Source: G965220305 sp965220305 (GTDB lineage Bacteria > Chloroflexota > Dehalococcoidia > Lucifugimonadales > UBA3495). Taken from it: a stretch of 64,000 bases of DNA. Under the pieces are notes generated by a model that was not told the origin of the DNA, did not search any database, and worked only from the letters and a program-made list of their open reading frames with translations. The position numbers and the translations under genes were made by a program. The stretch is taken from positions 3,906,001 to 3,970,000 of the forward strand of contig OZ244817.1 in NCBI GenBank assembly GCA_965220305.1, read 5' to 3'. Below, piece by piece: positions 1 to 8,505 of the stretch; the first letter of the stretch is position 1; each line of letters starts with the position of its first letter.

Positions 1-104
1 CCGACCTCGCCCAAATTCTCAAATGCGAATATGCGGCAGTAGAATTCTGCCGACTCTTCCCGGTTGTGTACCGGGACAATGGTGTGGTCCAGCACGGTAG
101 CCAT
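1..104 (-). CDS. VOC (glyoxalase-fold) family protein, N-terminal part only
   Basis: The first 34 codons of a leftward gene that runs off the window. The translation starts MATVLDHTIVPV, continues with EESAEFYCRIF and ends in FENLGEVG at the edge. This is the usual opening of a vicinal-oxygen-chelate domain: a first beta strand carrying a metal-ligand-type His (His7) and then the helix with the 'SxxFY' pattern. The ATG at 104-102 is preceded by an AGGTGA ribosome-binding site about 10 bases upstream, which supports the start. Substrate and reaction cannot be given from so short a piece; dioxygenases, glyoxalases and resistance proteins all share this fold. Confidence 0.65.
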   Translation of the reverse strand, partial: MATVLDHTIVPVHNREESAEFYCRIFAFENLGEV

Positions 105-470
105 AAACTGCTTCACCTCGCTCGACGATTGAGGCCCGCCGACGTGTTGGCACGCACCCGGGCTCGCGCCCTACTGTAGTAAGCCCCTGGCCGAATGTCA
201 ATCTACGAGGCCAGTTCCCGGCTGTCCTTGGGACTACCGGGACAGGCTTGGTTAAGGGGGGTCTATTTTTGCGTAATCCAGTTGCCCATCGTTGCTATAG
301 GCCGCAGCGGGAAACCACCGCGCAGGTGGACGGTTGCCGAGATGACCCCCATCCTACAGCAAGGTATAATTCCTCCTGCGAGACGAGATACCAGGCGGCC
401 CAGAATAGCTAGGTTCCAGGGCCGGCCTCCGCAGGGCGTCCCAACATCCCGTCGCCGAGGAGTAAAGCCG
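105..470. other. Intergenic region between divergent genes
   Basis: No convincing gene is seen here. It separates the leftward VOC gene from the rightward nitroreductase gene. A TATAAT hexamer lies at 365-370, about 100 bases before the nitroreductase start, but no good -35 box stands at the right distance, so it is only a possible promoter. A GAGGAG Shine-Dalgarno lies at 457-462. Open frames running through this stretch have no protein-like composition. Confidence 0.4.
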
Positions 471-1076
471 ATGCAAGAAATGGGAATCTTCGAGACCATG
501 TACAGCCAGCGTCAGATTACCCGCTACAAGCCAGACCCCGTGCCCCGGGAAGCCATCGAAAAAATTATCGAGGCGGCCACCAAGGCCCCCAGCGGGGGCA
601 ACAGCCAGCCCTGGGAATTCATGGCGATAACCGATCGGGAGCTGGTGTCCCGCATCGGTCAGATTTACAAGGACCTTTGGCTGGGTGCGAGGGGCACCGA
701 GCCACAGCCTGGCGAAACATCGGTCTATCGGGCTGCCCGATACCTGGCAAATCACATGCCGGACGTGCCGGCCATGATAATACCCTGCGTTGCCCACCCC
801 GAGGGTGAGCCTATTGAGCGGGGCCGCTACGCTTCGTCGATTTGGTTGGCGGTGCAAAACCTGTTTCTAGCCGCCCGTTCCCTGGGCCTGGGCACCCGGT
901 TGACCACAACCCACATTCGGCGGGAAGACGAAATCAAGGAAATGCTGGGTATTCCGGCCAATGTTGAAACGGTGGCGTTGATTCCGTTGGGCTATCCTCG
1001 GGGCAGGTTTGGCCCGACGACCCGTACACCGGCAGCCGAGATTACTTCCTTCAACCGATGGGGAAATCGTAGCTAG
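471..1076 (+). CDS. Nitroreductase-family FMN oxidoreductase
   Basis: A 201-residue protein of the nitroreductase superfamily, soluble FMN enzymes that reduce nitro, quinone or related groups with NAD(P)H. The family marks are visible: SQRQITR at residues 12-18 (phosphate-binding Arg), APSGGNSQPW at 39-48 (the FMN-contacting PS-G-NxQPW loop), and the C-terminal GYPRGRFGP followed by an Arg, typical of the last strand. The open frame extends upstream, but the ATG at 471 has GAGGAG about 9 bases before it and begins the conserved domain, so it is taken as the start. The natural substrate is unknown. The next gene, an SDR, faces it from the opposite strand with 20 bases between the stops. Confidence 0.88.
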   Translation: MQEMGIFETMYSQRQITRYKPDPVPREAIEKIIEAATKAPSGGNSQPWEFMAITDRELVSRIGQIYKDLWLGARGTEPQPGETSVYRAARYLANHMPDVPAMIIPCVAHPEGEPIERGRYASSIWLAVQNLFLAARSLGLGTRLTTTHIRREDEIKEMLGIPANVETVALIPLGYPRGRFGPTTRTPAAEITSFNRWGNRS

Positions 1077-1096
1077 GCCTCGGTAGCCGGGGCGTG

Positions 1097-1873
1097 TTAC
1101 AGGGCGGTCCAGCCGCCATCAACTATGAGCAGATGCCCGGTAGTCGCCCGCGCCGAGGGACTGGCCAAGTAGATTGCCGCTCCCACCAGTTCTTCGGCTT
1201 CCATCCTGCGCCCCAGGGGCATGTAAGTTGCCATGTCCTGCTGCACCTGCTGGGGACTGAGAGATTCGGCATCCAGCAATCCGGGTGTTTCGGTTGGCCC
1301 TGGGCCTATGGCATTGACGGTAATTCCATGCCCAATCCATTCAAGGGCCAGGGCCCGGGTCAGGTTGGCCACACCCCCCTTGCTGGCGCAGTAGGCGGCC
1401 CGATTTTTTCGGGCGACTATAGCCAGTTGGGAGGCGATGTTGATGATTCTGCCGTCGCCTTGCTCCATCATGTGGCGGGCTGCCGCCTGGGAGCAGAAAA
1501 ACACGCCCTTTAGATTGGTGTCGATAACGGCGTCCCAGTCGTCCTCAGTTACTTCCAATGCCGGCTTGCGCCGTCGGATGCCGGCGTTGTTCACCAAGAT
1601 GTCCAACTGGCCGAAGTCCGCCGCCGCCTGGTCCACCGCGTCGGTGATGTTGCCCAGGTCCAACACATTCAAAGGGTAAGTTTTGCTGGTCCTGCCCAGG
1701 TCTTCGATCCTGCTTCGGGTGGTCTCCGCCTGGTCCATCAGGTCTGGCAGGTCGGTCACCGCCACCTGGGCGCCGGCCTCGGCCAGGCCCACTGCCAAGG
1801 CGCTGCCGATGCCTCGTGCCGCGCCGGTGACCAGGGCTACCTTTCCTTCCAGGCTCAATCCTGCATACGTCAT
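1097..1873 (-). CDS. SDR-family NAD(P)-dependent oxidoreductase
   Basis: A 258-residue classical short-chain dehydrogenase. Residues 16-23 (TGAARGIG) are the dinucleotide-binding loop, NNAG is at 95-98, and the catalytic triad is Ser148, Tyr161 and Lys165 in a YCASK motif. The C-terminal ATTGHLLIVDGGWT is the usual end of the fold. The length is normal for the family. It resembles gluconate 5-dehydrogenase and 3-oxoacyl-ACP reductase types, but the substrate cannot be fixed from sequence. The ATG at 1873 follows an AGGGGG-type ribosome-binding site. It probably forms its own leftward unit, since the upstream permease ends 88 bases away. Confidence 0.88.
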   Translation of the reverse strand: MTYAGLSLEGKVALVTGAARGIGSALAVGLAEAGAQVAVTDLPDLMDQAETTRSRIEDLGRTSKTYPLNVLDLGNITDAVDQAAADFGQLDILVNNAGIRRRKPALEVTEDDWDAVIDTNLKGVFFCSQAAARHMMEQGDGRIINIASQLAIVARKNRAAYCASKGGVANLTRALALEWIGHGITVNAIGPGPTETPGLLDAESLSPQQVQQDMATYMPLGRRMEAEELVGAAIYLASPSARATTGHLLIVDGGWTAL

Positions 1874-1960
1874 AATCGGAATCCCCCTTCTCGTGTAGTA
1901 GACCCATTCTAGTAGAAACTCAGTGGATGATAGCCAAGCCGTGAGATAGTGGCAGCTCTA

Positions 1961-3562
1961 TTACCGTTGTTCGCGCAGCGTGAGCACGGCCACCGAAAGG
2001 GAAGACACCAGTACCAGAAGCAGCGCGGGCGCAGCGGCCCGGGCAAAAAAGGCCTCGGAGGCCGCGCCCCAGATGGCGCTGGCCAGGGTCTGAAAGCCGA
2101 TGGGGCTGAGGATTAACGTCGCGGGCAACTCCTTCATGGTTAGCAAGAAGACCAACGCCCCTCCGGCGAGAATTCCCGGGCGGGCCAGGGGAAGGGTTAC
2201 CGAGACTACCACTCCCAGGGGTGTACGTCCCAGGCTGCGGGCGCTCTGCTCCACTCCTGGGCTAATCTGCAGCAAGGACGCCCTTACCGCTCCCAGGGCA
2301 GCCGGCAGAAAGAGTATCCCGTAGGCGAGTATGAGGATGCCAAGGGTCTGGTAAATGAAGGGGGCAAAATTTGCGCCGAAGAAGACCAGTCCCAGGGCTA
2401 TGGCAATCCCCGGCAGGGCGAACCCCAAATAGGCGACCCGTTCCAGCAGGCTGCTGAACCAGCCGGGATAGCGCACGGTCAGAATTCCAATTGGTAGCGC
2501 GGCCACTACAGTAACCAGTCCCGCCGCGGCAGATACCAACAGTGAATTCCTGGCGGCCGTCCAGAGCAGCAACAGCGGTTCCCCGGCGAGCAGCCCCCGC
2601 ACCAGCCAGTAACCCAGCACCGACATGGGCAGGGCCAGCGAAAATGCGGCCACCACGGCGCAGAAGGCTACTGCCGGCCAGCGCCACCTTCCCAGCCTTG
2701 CTGTGCTGGGTGGGCGATTGGCCCCTTGGTCGCTGCGGTAATACCGGGAACGAGTCCGGGTAAGGGCCTCCATCCCGACTAGGGCCAGGGCTAAAACTCC
2801 CAGGGCCAGGGAAAATGCCGCTCCCGCCGTGCGGTCCAGGGCCGTCTCGTACTGGACGAAGATGGCGGCAGTGAAGGTCTCGTACCGCAACAGGGAAACG
2901 GCCCCAAAATCGCTTAGGGTGTATAGGGCCACCAGCAGCCCCCCGGCGGCGATACCCGGGCGCAACAAGGACAAAGTAACTCTAAAGAAGGTAGTAACAG
3001 AAGAATAGCCCAGCCCTCTTGACGCTTCCTCCAGCGAAGGGTCCATCCGCCAAAGGGAAGCGCGTATTGGCAGGAGTACGTAGGGATAACTCAACAGGGT
3101 CAGGGTCAGCATTGCCCCCGTAAAACCGTTGATGTCGGGGAGTCGCTGCAATCCCAGTGGGCCCTCCAGGAAGCCTTGGAGCATACCCCGGGGGCCCAGG
3201 GCAGCAATTACGATGAAGCCGCCCACGTAGCTGGGAATTACCAGGGGCAGGATGGTGACCACTCGCCAGAAACTTCGCCAAGGGAGGTCGGTCCGGACCG
3301 TCAACCAGGCTAACGGCAGGGCCAACAGGATGGAAGTCCCGGTCACTGCCCCGACCAATAGCAGGGTTCGCCCCAGTATTTCCAGGGTACGAACCCGGAC
3401 CAGCAACTCCCAAGCTCCTCCTCCATCTCCCAGGGCGCGAAAAATGAGGTAGGCGGGAGGCAATACCAGCAGCAGGCCGACCACGCTGGCCGGCAACCAG
3501 ACGACAGCGGGTGTCCGGCCTGCCGGCGCAAACCCTTGCAGTAGGCCAGGTAGCATTCCCAT
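1961..3562 (-). CDS. Fe3+-type ABC transporter permease (FbpB-like, two-domain)
   Basis: A 533-residue inner-membrane permease with about twelve hydrophobic segments in two homologous halves. Each half carries the loop that docks on the ATPase: EEASRGLGYSSVTTFF in the first half and EQSARSLGRTPLG in the second. Fused permeases of this layout serve iron(III) (FbpB/SfuB), thiamine (ThiP) and phosphonate importers; the closest feel is the iron type. The matching ATPase gene starts 728 bases away on the other strand. No periplasmic binding protein gene lies between or beside them, which is unusual for this class. The ATG at 3562 has only a weak ribosome-binding site. Confidence 0.85.
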   Translation of the reverse strand: MGMLPGLLQGFAPAGRTPAVVWLPASVVGLLLVLPPAYLIFRALGDGGGAWELLVRVRTLEILGRTLLLVGAVTGTSILLALPLAWLTVRTDLPWRSFWRVVTILPLVIPSYVGGFIVIAALGPRGMLQGFLEGPLGLQRLPDINGFTGAMLTLTLLSYPYVLLPIRASLWRMDPSLEEASRGLGYSSVTTFFRVTLSLLRPGIAAGGLLVALYTLSDFGAVSLLRYETFTAAIFVQYETALDRTAGAAFSLALGVLALALVGMEALTRTRSRYYRSDQGANRPPSTARLGRWRWPAVAFCAVVAAFSLALPMSVLGYWLVRGLLAGEPLLLLWTAARNSLLVSAAAGLVTVVAALPIGILTVRYPGWFSSLLERVAYLGFALPGIAIALGLVFFGANFAPFIYQTLGILILAYGILFLPAALGAVRASLLQISPGVEQSARSLGRTPLGVVVSVTLPLARPGILAGGALVFLLTMKELPATLILSPIGFQTLASAIWGAASEAFFARAAAPALLLVLVSSLSVAVLTLREQR

Positions 3563-4290
3563 GCCTGCTCTTAACCGGCTAATCGCCTGCCCTCCCTTGG
3601 CGCCCTCGCTGTTTTGGGCCTGGTAGGGGTGAGACGCACTTCCACTCTACAAAGGGGGACAAGCCGGTCAACTCATAGGACTGGCGGGCCAGCGATACAG
3701 CACCATATTCTAGGCTTTGAGTTGGTGTCATTAACGGTTGTCGACCGTCCATGGGATGGGGAAGACACATGGTACCCTAATCCTAAAATGATGTCTACGC
3801 GACCTTTGGCGAGAGGATATATTGTGTTAAGCCCATTCTCGCCTCAGAGCTACCTCTTGAGCTGACTCTTGCAATGCTGGTAGAAGTCCTATTTGGCCGA
3901 GAGTTCCAGTGCCTCTTGCCAATTGGCAAGCTGCAAGGGATTCTAGTCCGATTCGCCATGCCGGTCCCCCTTGTGGGACCAAGGTCAGATTTCATGGGGG
4001 AGCGCATTTCGGAGGGCTAGCCCAACTCCTGGCGGCCATGAACGTATTTGCTGGGAAGGAAACAGCGTGAGCACTGGGCCACGTTTGGTAGCAGTCAACC
4101 AGCCAATAAAATGGATGTTGCTATTTGTTAATGTATGATATGCACTGTTGGGCGCTCAATAGAGCATGGTTGACAATCTAAGTGTTTACTTTGTATTATT
4201 GGATTCTGTGCTGATTAGGACAATAGGGCAAGCCAGCTTGATACGCCAAGTCACCATTAAGGACCTACCAGCGGTACTGACGAAGATAAC
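3563..4290. other. Long intergenic region between divergent ABC permease and ATPase
   Basis: About 730 bases without a credible gene. The right part, roughly 4080-4260, is clearly richer in A and T than its surroundings and holds a good promoter for the ATPase gene. The left part contains only short frames of no protein-like composition. I looked for remains of a solute-binding protein, which should be near these two genes, and could not recognise any. Confidence 0.5.
4170..4199 (+). promoter_or_regulatory. Sigma70-type promoter for the ABC ATPase gene
   Basis: TTGACA at 4170-4175 and TATTAT at 4194-4199 are separated by 18 bases. The site lies in an AT-rich stretch about 90 bases before the ATPase start codon, giving an untranslated leader of about 85 bases. 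The hexamers match the consensus closely; use in the cell is inferred. Confidence 0.6.
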
Positions 4291-5349
4291 ATGACCGTAG
4301 ACGCGTTGGCATTAGAGTGTAGGGGATTGTCCAAGACCTATGGAGATGTTCCAGCGGTCGTTTCGTTCGACTTGCAAGTCCGACGAGGCCAGGTCTTGGC
4401 TCTACTCGGCCCCAGTGGATGTGGTAAAACCACGGCGCTGCGCCTCATTTCCGGGTTTGACCTTCCCAGCGGTGGCGACATCTTTGTGGGAGGAGAGCAG
4501 GTACTAGGCCACGGTTGCAACGTTCCGCCGGAGAAGCGACGCGTTGGCATGGTCTTCCAGGAAGGTGCCCTGTTTCCTCACTTGAATGTGTCGCAGAACA
4601 TAGGCTACGGGCTAGCCGACCGCAAAGGCCGCCAACGGCGGGTGGAGGAGATGCTGGAACTTGTGGGGCTGGCTGGAATGGAACGGAGAATGCCCCACGA
4701 ATTGTCGGGAGGCCAACAACAGAGGGTAGCATTGGCCCGGGCCCTGGCTCCAAGCCCCGAAGTGCTGTTGCTGGACGAGCCCTTCTCCAACCTGGACCCC
4801 GGGTTGAGGGAACAGGTCCGCCGCGATGTGTTGAAAATTCTGAGGCAGGGCGACATAACCGCAGTATTCGTGACCCATGACCAGGAAGAGGCGCTCTTCG
4901 TAGGGGATTCGGTGGCCGTAATGAACGAAGGCCGAGTTGAGCAAGTGGGGCCGCCGGAATCCATCTTCCACTGCCCCGATACCCGTTTCGTGGCGCATTT
5001 CATCGGAACGGCGGACTTCATACCAGCGTGGCGTCAGGGTGACAGCCTGGTGAGCGAAGTGGGCTGCGTTCCCTTCCCCATTTGCGAAGAGAGAGACGGG
5101 CGACTGGAAGTCTTGGTCCGCCCGGACTGCCTTGACCTTCGCCCCGGCGAGGCCGGCCCGGGAATCATCGAAGAACGAGAGTTTCGCGGAGCCTTCTACC
5201 TTTATCGCGTGGGTCTGCCTTCAGGACGCAGCGTACGGTGCCTGCTTTCTCATGTCCAAGAGTATGCCAAAGGCACCCCGGTTGATGTTGCCCTTCGGGC
5301 AGGACACACGCTCCGCCCCTTCGTCGATGGTCGGGCCATAGCCGTTTAG
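4291..5349 (+). CDS. ABC transporter ATP-binding protein, Fe3+/FbpC type
   Basis: A 352-residue ATPase that should power the FbpB-like permease encoded divergently on its left. Walker A is GPSGCGKTT at residues 40-48, the Q-loop Gln is about 90, the signature LSGGQ is at 138-142 and Walker B ends in LLLDEP with Asp162 and Glu163, followed by the switch His in VTHDQEE. After residue 240 comes a TOBE-like C-terminal domain, as in FbpC, PotA and MalK proteins. Its position beside an iron-type permease suggests ferric iron import, but thiamine, spermidine or sulfate importers use similar ATPases. A strong inverted repeat follows the stop. Confidence 0.88.
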   Translation: MTVDALALECRGLSKTYGDVPAVVSFDLQVRRGQVLALLGPSGCGKTTALRLISGFDLPSGGDIFVGGEQVLGHGCNVPPEKRRVGMVFQEGALFPHLNVSQNIGYGLADRKGRQRRVEEMLELVGLAGMERRMPHELSGGQQQRVALARALAPSPEVLLLDEPFSNLDPGLREQVRRDVLKILRQGDITAVFVTHDQEEALFVGDSVAVMNEGRVEQVGPPESIFHCPDTRFVAHFIGTADFIPAWRQGDSLVSEVGCVPFPICEERDGRLEVLVRPDCLDLRPGEAGPGIIEEREFRGAFYLYRVGLPSGRSVRCLLSHVQEYAKGTPVDVALRAGHTLRPFVDGRAIAV

Positions 5350-5470
5350 TTAAGATAACCTGAAGGCGAAAGCACCCTTCCCTTGTCGCCGCCGCCTCAT
5401 CCCCTTTTGCCGTTGTTACGGACGCGATTGCCTCGCTGCCGTGGTGACCTCCATTCAGACAAGCGTGGAA

Positions 5471-5510
5471 TGGGCCCCAACCCCCGCTAGCTTCTCGGGG
5501 TTGGGGCCCA
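5471..5510. terminator. Bidirectional terminator hairpin between convergent genes
   Basis: A perfect 14-bp inverted repeat, 5471-5484 (TGGGCCCCAACCCC) pairing with 5497-5510, with a 12-base loop. It sits between the stop of the rightward ATPase gene and the stop of the leftward phosphotriesterase gene. There is no clear T-tract on either strand, so intrinsic termination is inferred from position and stem strength. Confidence 0.55.
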
Positions 5511-5552
5511 GTGGCTTCTCTAAAGTTTCGCTTACCGGTAATTGGAGCGGCG

Positions 5553-6506
5553 TCAGCCTCCCTCGAAGAAGCGGCGCGGATTGTCCACCATAACTTGATG
5601 AATGTCGTCTTCCGTAGCCCCCAACTCTTTCAACCGGGGCAACACATACCTGCCGATGAAGGTGTAGCCGTCCGGGTTGGCCCGACGCCGTTCCTCCTGG
5701 ACCTCCGCCCCGTGACGGGCCTTGGGCACCGAGTAGTCGTGCGAAAACATTATCTTGCGGGTATGGCCCGCTTCCATTAGTTTCATGGCGACTTCGGTGC
5801 GTTGCTCCCAATTGGGGGTCCCGGCCACCCTTCCGCCCGGGTAACGGTCCAGGCCCAGCCAGACCCCCTTGTTCAGGAGTCCCAGCAGGTAGTCCAGGTC
5901 CGTGTCATCATTGCTGTGCCCGATGTAAACCCGGGTAAGGTCCACGCCTTCCTCCTCCAAAATCTTCACCTGATGTTCGCCAATTCGTTCCGGAGACCAG
6001 GTGTGGGTGGAAATGGGGGTGCCGGTCTGGTTATGGGCCCGGGCCGCCGCCCGTAACACTATCTCCTGGGGTGCGGTTATGCCTCCCCGGTCGCTGGCTA
6101 CCTTGATTATTCCGGCTTTAATACCCGTCCCCTCTATGCCCTCTTCGATTTCCCTGACGTAAAGGGGAGCTATGACGTCGGGAGATACTTCGCCGAAGGG
6201 CCGGGGTACGGCCAGGTGGTTGCCCGTTGCCACGATTACTTGGACTCCGCTGGCCCGGGAGACCTCTTCAATCATAGTGATGTCTCGGCCCAGGTCGAAG
6301 GTGCTGACGTCGATAATGGTCCTCAAACCTTCGTCCCTTGCCTCCAGCAGCGCGGCCACCGACTGTCCGACGATACCGGCGCGGTCGATTATCTCCGGGT
6401 AGGTGTGGCGCAGCCCCGCCGCGTTGGTGCCTACATGCTCGTGACTGAGGGTAAAGCCCATTTCCGCCGTATCCAGGGGGCCCAACACCGAATTTACAAT
6501 TGCCAT
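5553..6506 (-). CDS. Phosphotriesterase-family metal-dependent hydrolase
   Basis: A 317-residue TIM-barrel hydrolase of the phosphotriesterase family. The expected two-metal site is complete: His22 and His24 in LSHEHVG, the bridging Lys135 in GIIKVASDRGG, His168, His197 in IGHSNDDTD and Asp257 in FSHDYS. In this family such proteins act as lactonases, phosphotriesterases or carboxyl-ester hydrolases, and the substrate cannot be told from the sequence. The length is typical. The ATG at 6506 is preceded by GAGGAG about 8 bases away. It stands alone, with an insertion sequence immediately upstream of its start. Confidence 0.87.
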   Translation of the reverse strand: MAIVNSVLGPLDTAEMGFTLSHEHVGTNAAGLRHTYPEIIDRAGIVGQSVAALLEARDEGLRTIIDVSTFDLGRDITMIEEVSRASGVQVIVATGNHLAVPRPFGEVSPDVIAPLYVREIEEGIEGTGIKAGIIKVASDRGGITAPQEIVLRAAARAHNQTGTPISTHTWSPERIGEHQVKILEEEGVDLTRVYIGHSNDDTDLDYLLGLLNKGVWLGLDRYPGGRVAGTPNWEQRTEVAMKLMEAGHTRKIMFSHDYSVPKARHGAEVQEERRRANPDGYTFIGRYVLPRLKELGATEDDIHQVMVDNPRRFFEGG

Positions 6507-6586
6507 GTTTTACTCTCCTCGAAAAGAATAGCTGACCTAAGTTTAGCAAATCGGTGGGGGGTTGGCATGGAATGGGGTAGCAAACC

Positions 6587-7814
6587 CAGGGCAAACGCAT
6601 TCTCCAAGTAAAGGAGTAGAGTGGTAAGATTCCAGCGGGGAGCAAGAAGGTGAAAAGGGGTGGTGAAGATGGGTAGCAGTGAGGGCGGCAGCTTGATGGA
6701 ACATTTCGGCCCTTTGGAGGATTCCAGAAGGGATCAGGGGAAACGGCATCAACTGCTGGACATCATTGCGATGACCAGCTGCGCGGTCATTGGGGGCGCT
6801 GAAGGTTGGGACGATGTGGAGTTGTTCGTCCGATGCAAGTACGAATGGTTCCAGAGATTTCTGGGTCTGCCCCACGGGGTTCCCTGCTCCGACACCTTTG
6901 CGCGGGTGTTCGCCGGTATTGACCCGGAACAATTCCGAAACTGCTTCAGGGACTGGGTGAACAGCGTCAGCCAGCTGACCCAGGGCCAGGTAATTGCCCT
7001 GGATGGCAAGACCTTACGGCGGTGCCACGACCGCCCTTCGGGGAGGGAGGCCATTCACATGGTCAGCGCCTGGGCTTCGGAGAACTCCCTGGTACTGGGT
7101 CAGGTCAAGGTGGATGAGAAATCCAATGAGATCACGGCCATAGCGGAGTTGCTCAATCTGCTGGACGTGTCGGGCTGCATCGTGACAATTGACGCCGTGG
7201 GCTGCCAGAAAAAGATAGCCCGGCAGATTGTGAGCCAGGAAGCCGATTACGTTCTGGCGGTTAAGGAAAACCAGGGGAAGTTGCTGGAGGACGTGGCCGA
7301 CCTGTTTTCCTGCGGACAGAGGACCGGATTCGCGGATATGGAGCGCGATTTCTGCCAGACCGTGGGCAGCGGACGTGTTGAAACCCGGCGCTGTTGGACC
7401 ATTGACGGCCCGGAGCAGTTATCTTACCTGGATACCCGAGGTGATTGGCCTGGGTTGCGGAGCATCGGGATGGTCACGGCAGAACGATGTAAAGGGGACC
7501 AGGTGTCGGTGGAAACCCGCTATTACATCTCCAGTCTGGAGTCGGATGCCCAGCAGTTCTTGCGGGCGACTGGAAACCATTGGGGCATCGAAAATCGGGT
7601 CCACTGGGCGCTGGACGTGTCCTTCAGGGAAGACGAAAGCCGGGTAAGAACCGGGAACGCACCGGAAAACCTGGCGATAGTCCGGCACCTGGCCCTCAAC
7701 CTGCTGCGCCAGGAGCGGACCTCCAAAGCCTCTATCAAAGCCAAACGCAAATTGGCAGGCTGGGACAATAACTACCTGCTATCCATCCTCTCCAATTAGA
7801 ATGCGTTTGCCCTG
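6587..7814 (+). mobile_element. Complete ISAs1-family insertion sequence
   Basis: A 1,228-bp element bounded by a perfect 17-bp terminal inverted repeat, CAGGGCAAACGCATTCT at 6587-6603 and its complement at 7798-7814. TAGCAAACC flanks it directly at 6578-6586 and 7815-7823, a 9-bp target duplication within the 8-10 bp range usual for ISAs1. The next four bases (CAGG) also match on both sides because the element itself begins with CAGG. Ends, duplication and transposase are all intact, so the insertion is probably recent. It landed beside a dispersed palindromic repeat. Confidence 0.88.
6669..7799 (+). CDS. ISAs1-family DDE transposase
   Basis: An intact transposase of about 376 residues filling the element. 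The N-terminal domain begins LMEHFGPLEDSRRDQGKRH, typical of ISAs1 transposases. The DDE catalytic core shows ALDGKTLRR (first Asp), TIDAVGCQ (second Asp) and the C-terminal ENRVHWALDVSFREDESR block with the catalytic Glu region. The stop codon TAG lies within the right terminal repeat. In-frame GTG codons at 6660 and 6663 could also serve; ATG 6669 is preferred because AAAAGGGG precedes it at good spacing. Confidence 0.88.
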   Translation: MGSSEGGSLMEHFGPLEDSRRDQGKRHQLLDIIAMTSCAVIGGAEGWDDVELFVRCKYEWFQRFLGLPHGVPCSDTFARVFAGIDPEQFRNCFRDWVNSVSQLTQGQVIALDGKTLRRCHDRPSGREAIHMVSAWASENSLVLGQVKVDEKSNEITAIAELLNLLDVSGCIVTIDAVGCQKKIARQIVSQEADYVLAVKENQGKLLEDVADLFSCGQRTGFADMERDFCQTVGSGRVETRRCWTIDGPEQLSYLDTRGDWPGLRSIGMVTAERCKGDQVSVETRYYISSLESDAQQFLRATGNHWGIENRVHWALDVSFREDESRVRTGNAPENLAIVRHLALNLLRQERTSKASIKAKRKLAGWDNNYLLSILSN

Positions 7815-7837
7815 TAGCAAACCCAGGTCTTTCGACC

Positions 7838-7936
7838 GTCACCCTGAGCGGGGCGAAGGGGCTAAAGTATTAAGCGAAATAACAGTCTGCCATCCGGGAG
7901 ATTTTGGGTTCTTCGTCGCGGGCTCCTCAGAATGAC
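7838..7936. repeat. Dispersed palindromic repeat, 'GTCACCCTGAG' type
   Basis: A 99-bp imperfect palindrome that begins GTCACCCTGAGCGGGGCGAA and ends in CTCAGAATGAC. Its first part, with the preceding CCAGG-TCTTTCGA, recurs at 24161-24205. Such elements are common non-coding dispersed repeats in Chloroflexota and many other genomes. Mobility by a transposase in trans is possible but not shown. Confidence 0.6.
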
Positions 7937-8424
7937 AGCGATGGAAGACTGCCAAGGAGGGCGGTCTGGTGTCAACCTGGAAGATGTAAAAACCCTGGCA
8001 GCACAACCAAGGTGCTGGAACTGTCGTTCCACCAAGGAGGTGATATGGCCGTGACTGCTGTAGTAAACGCACCGGGCACCCTAGAGCTATTCCTACCAAA
8101 GGAGAACACAGCTGTTGGAAGCGCAGCCTGCAGTCCCAGATTGGTCCGACTCAACTGGTGGCGGCTGAAAATGGTGACACCCATGCGGGTCAACGTGTCG
8201 CCCTGGCGCAATTGGTATTCCCCATGCCTACCACGTGCACAGTTAGCAGTGCCAGTGACTTCCCCCCAAGTTATACCACCGTCAAGGGTGTACATTCAAA
8301 TAAGTAAGTATCCAAGGCGGGCTGCAAGACGGCGAATGTACATGCAGATAGGCACGGCGATTCTCTTTAAAAACCGCAGCTGGGACGGACGCGAAGGGCC
8401 AAATGAGAACAGTAGGTCCTTCTA
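7937..8424. other. Gene-poor stretch between mobile elements; possible LysM remnant
   Basis: No confident gene. A leftward open frame at 7972-8295 contains EYQLRQGDTLTRMGVT, then S, L, N and L at the spacing of a LysM peptidoglycan-binding repeat, and ends in SSRVPG, recalling the 'GQxLRVP' end of such repeats. The remainder is not protein-like, so this may be a decayed LysM gene. On the plus strand an AAGGAGGTGAT motif at 8034-8044 precedes ATG 8045, but the 126-codon frame that follows has an implausible composition. Confidence 0.3.
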
Positions 8425-8505
8425 AGAGCCTATCCTAAAATCAAGTTATGCCCCCTGTCGCAGCTATGAAATGCCATAACCCAAAGGGTTATTAGGATAG
8501 GCTCT
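8425..8505. repeat. 81-bp MITE-like element
   Basis: A short element with perfect 14-bp terminal inverted repeats, AGAGCCTATCCTAA at 8425-8438 and its complement at 8492-8505, and no coding capacity. The ends resemble termini of transposase-bearing IS families whose tips read GAGCCTATC. Its right end runs directly into the left end of the IS701-family element, with two bases shared. Confidence 0.6.

Noticed and set aside
8045..8425. A plus-strand frame behind a strong AAGGAGGTGAT motif
   Set aside because: The motif stands too close to the ATG and the translation has no recognisable domain or plausible composition.
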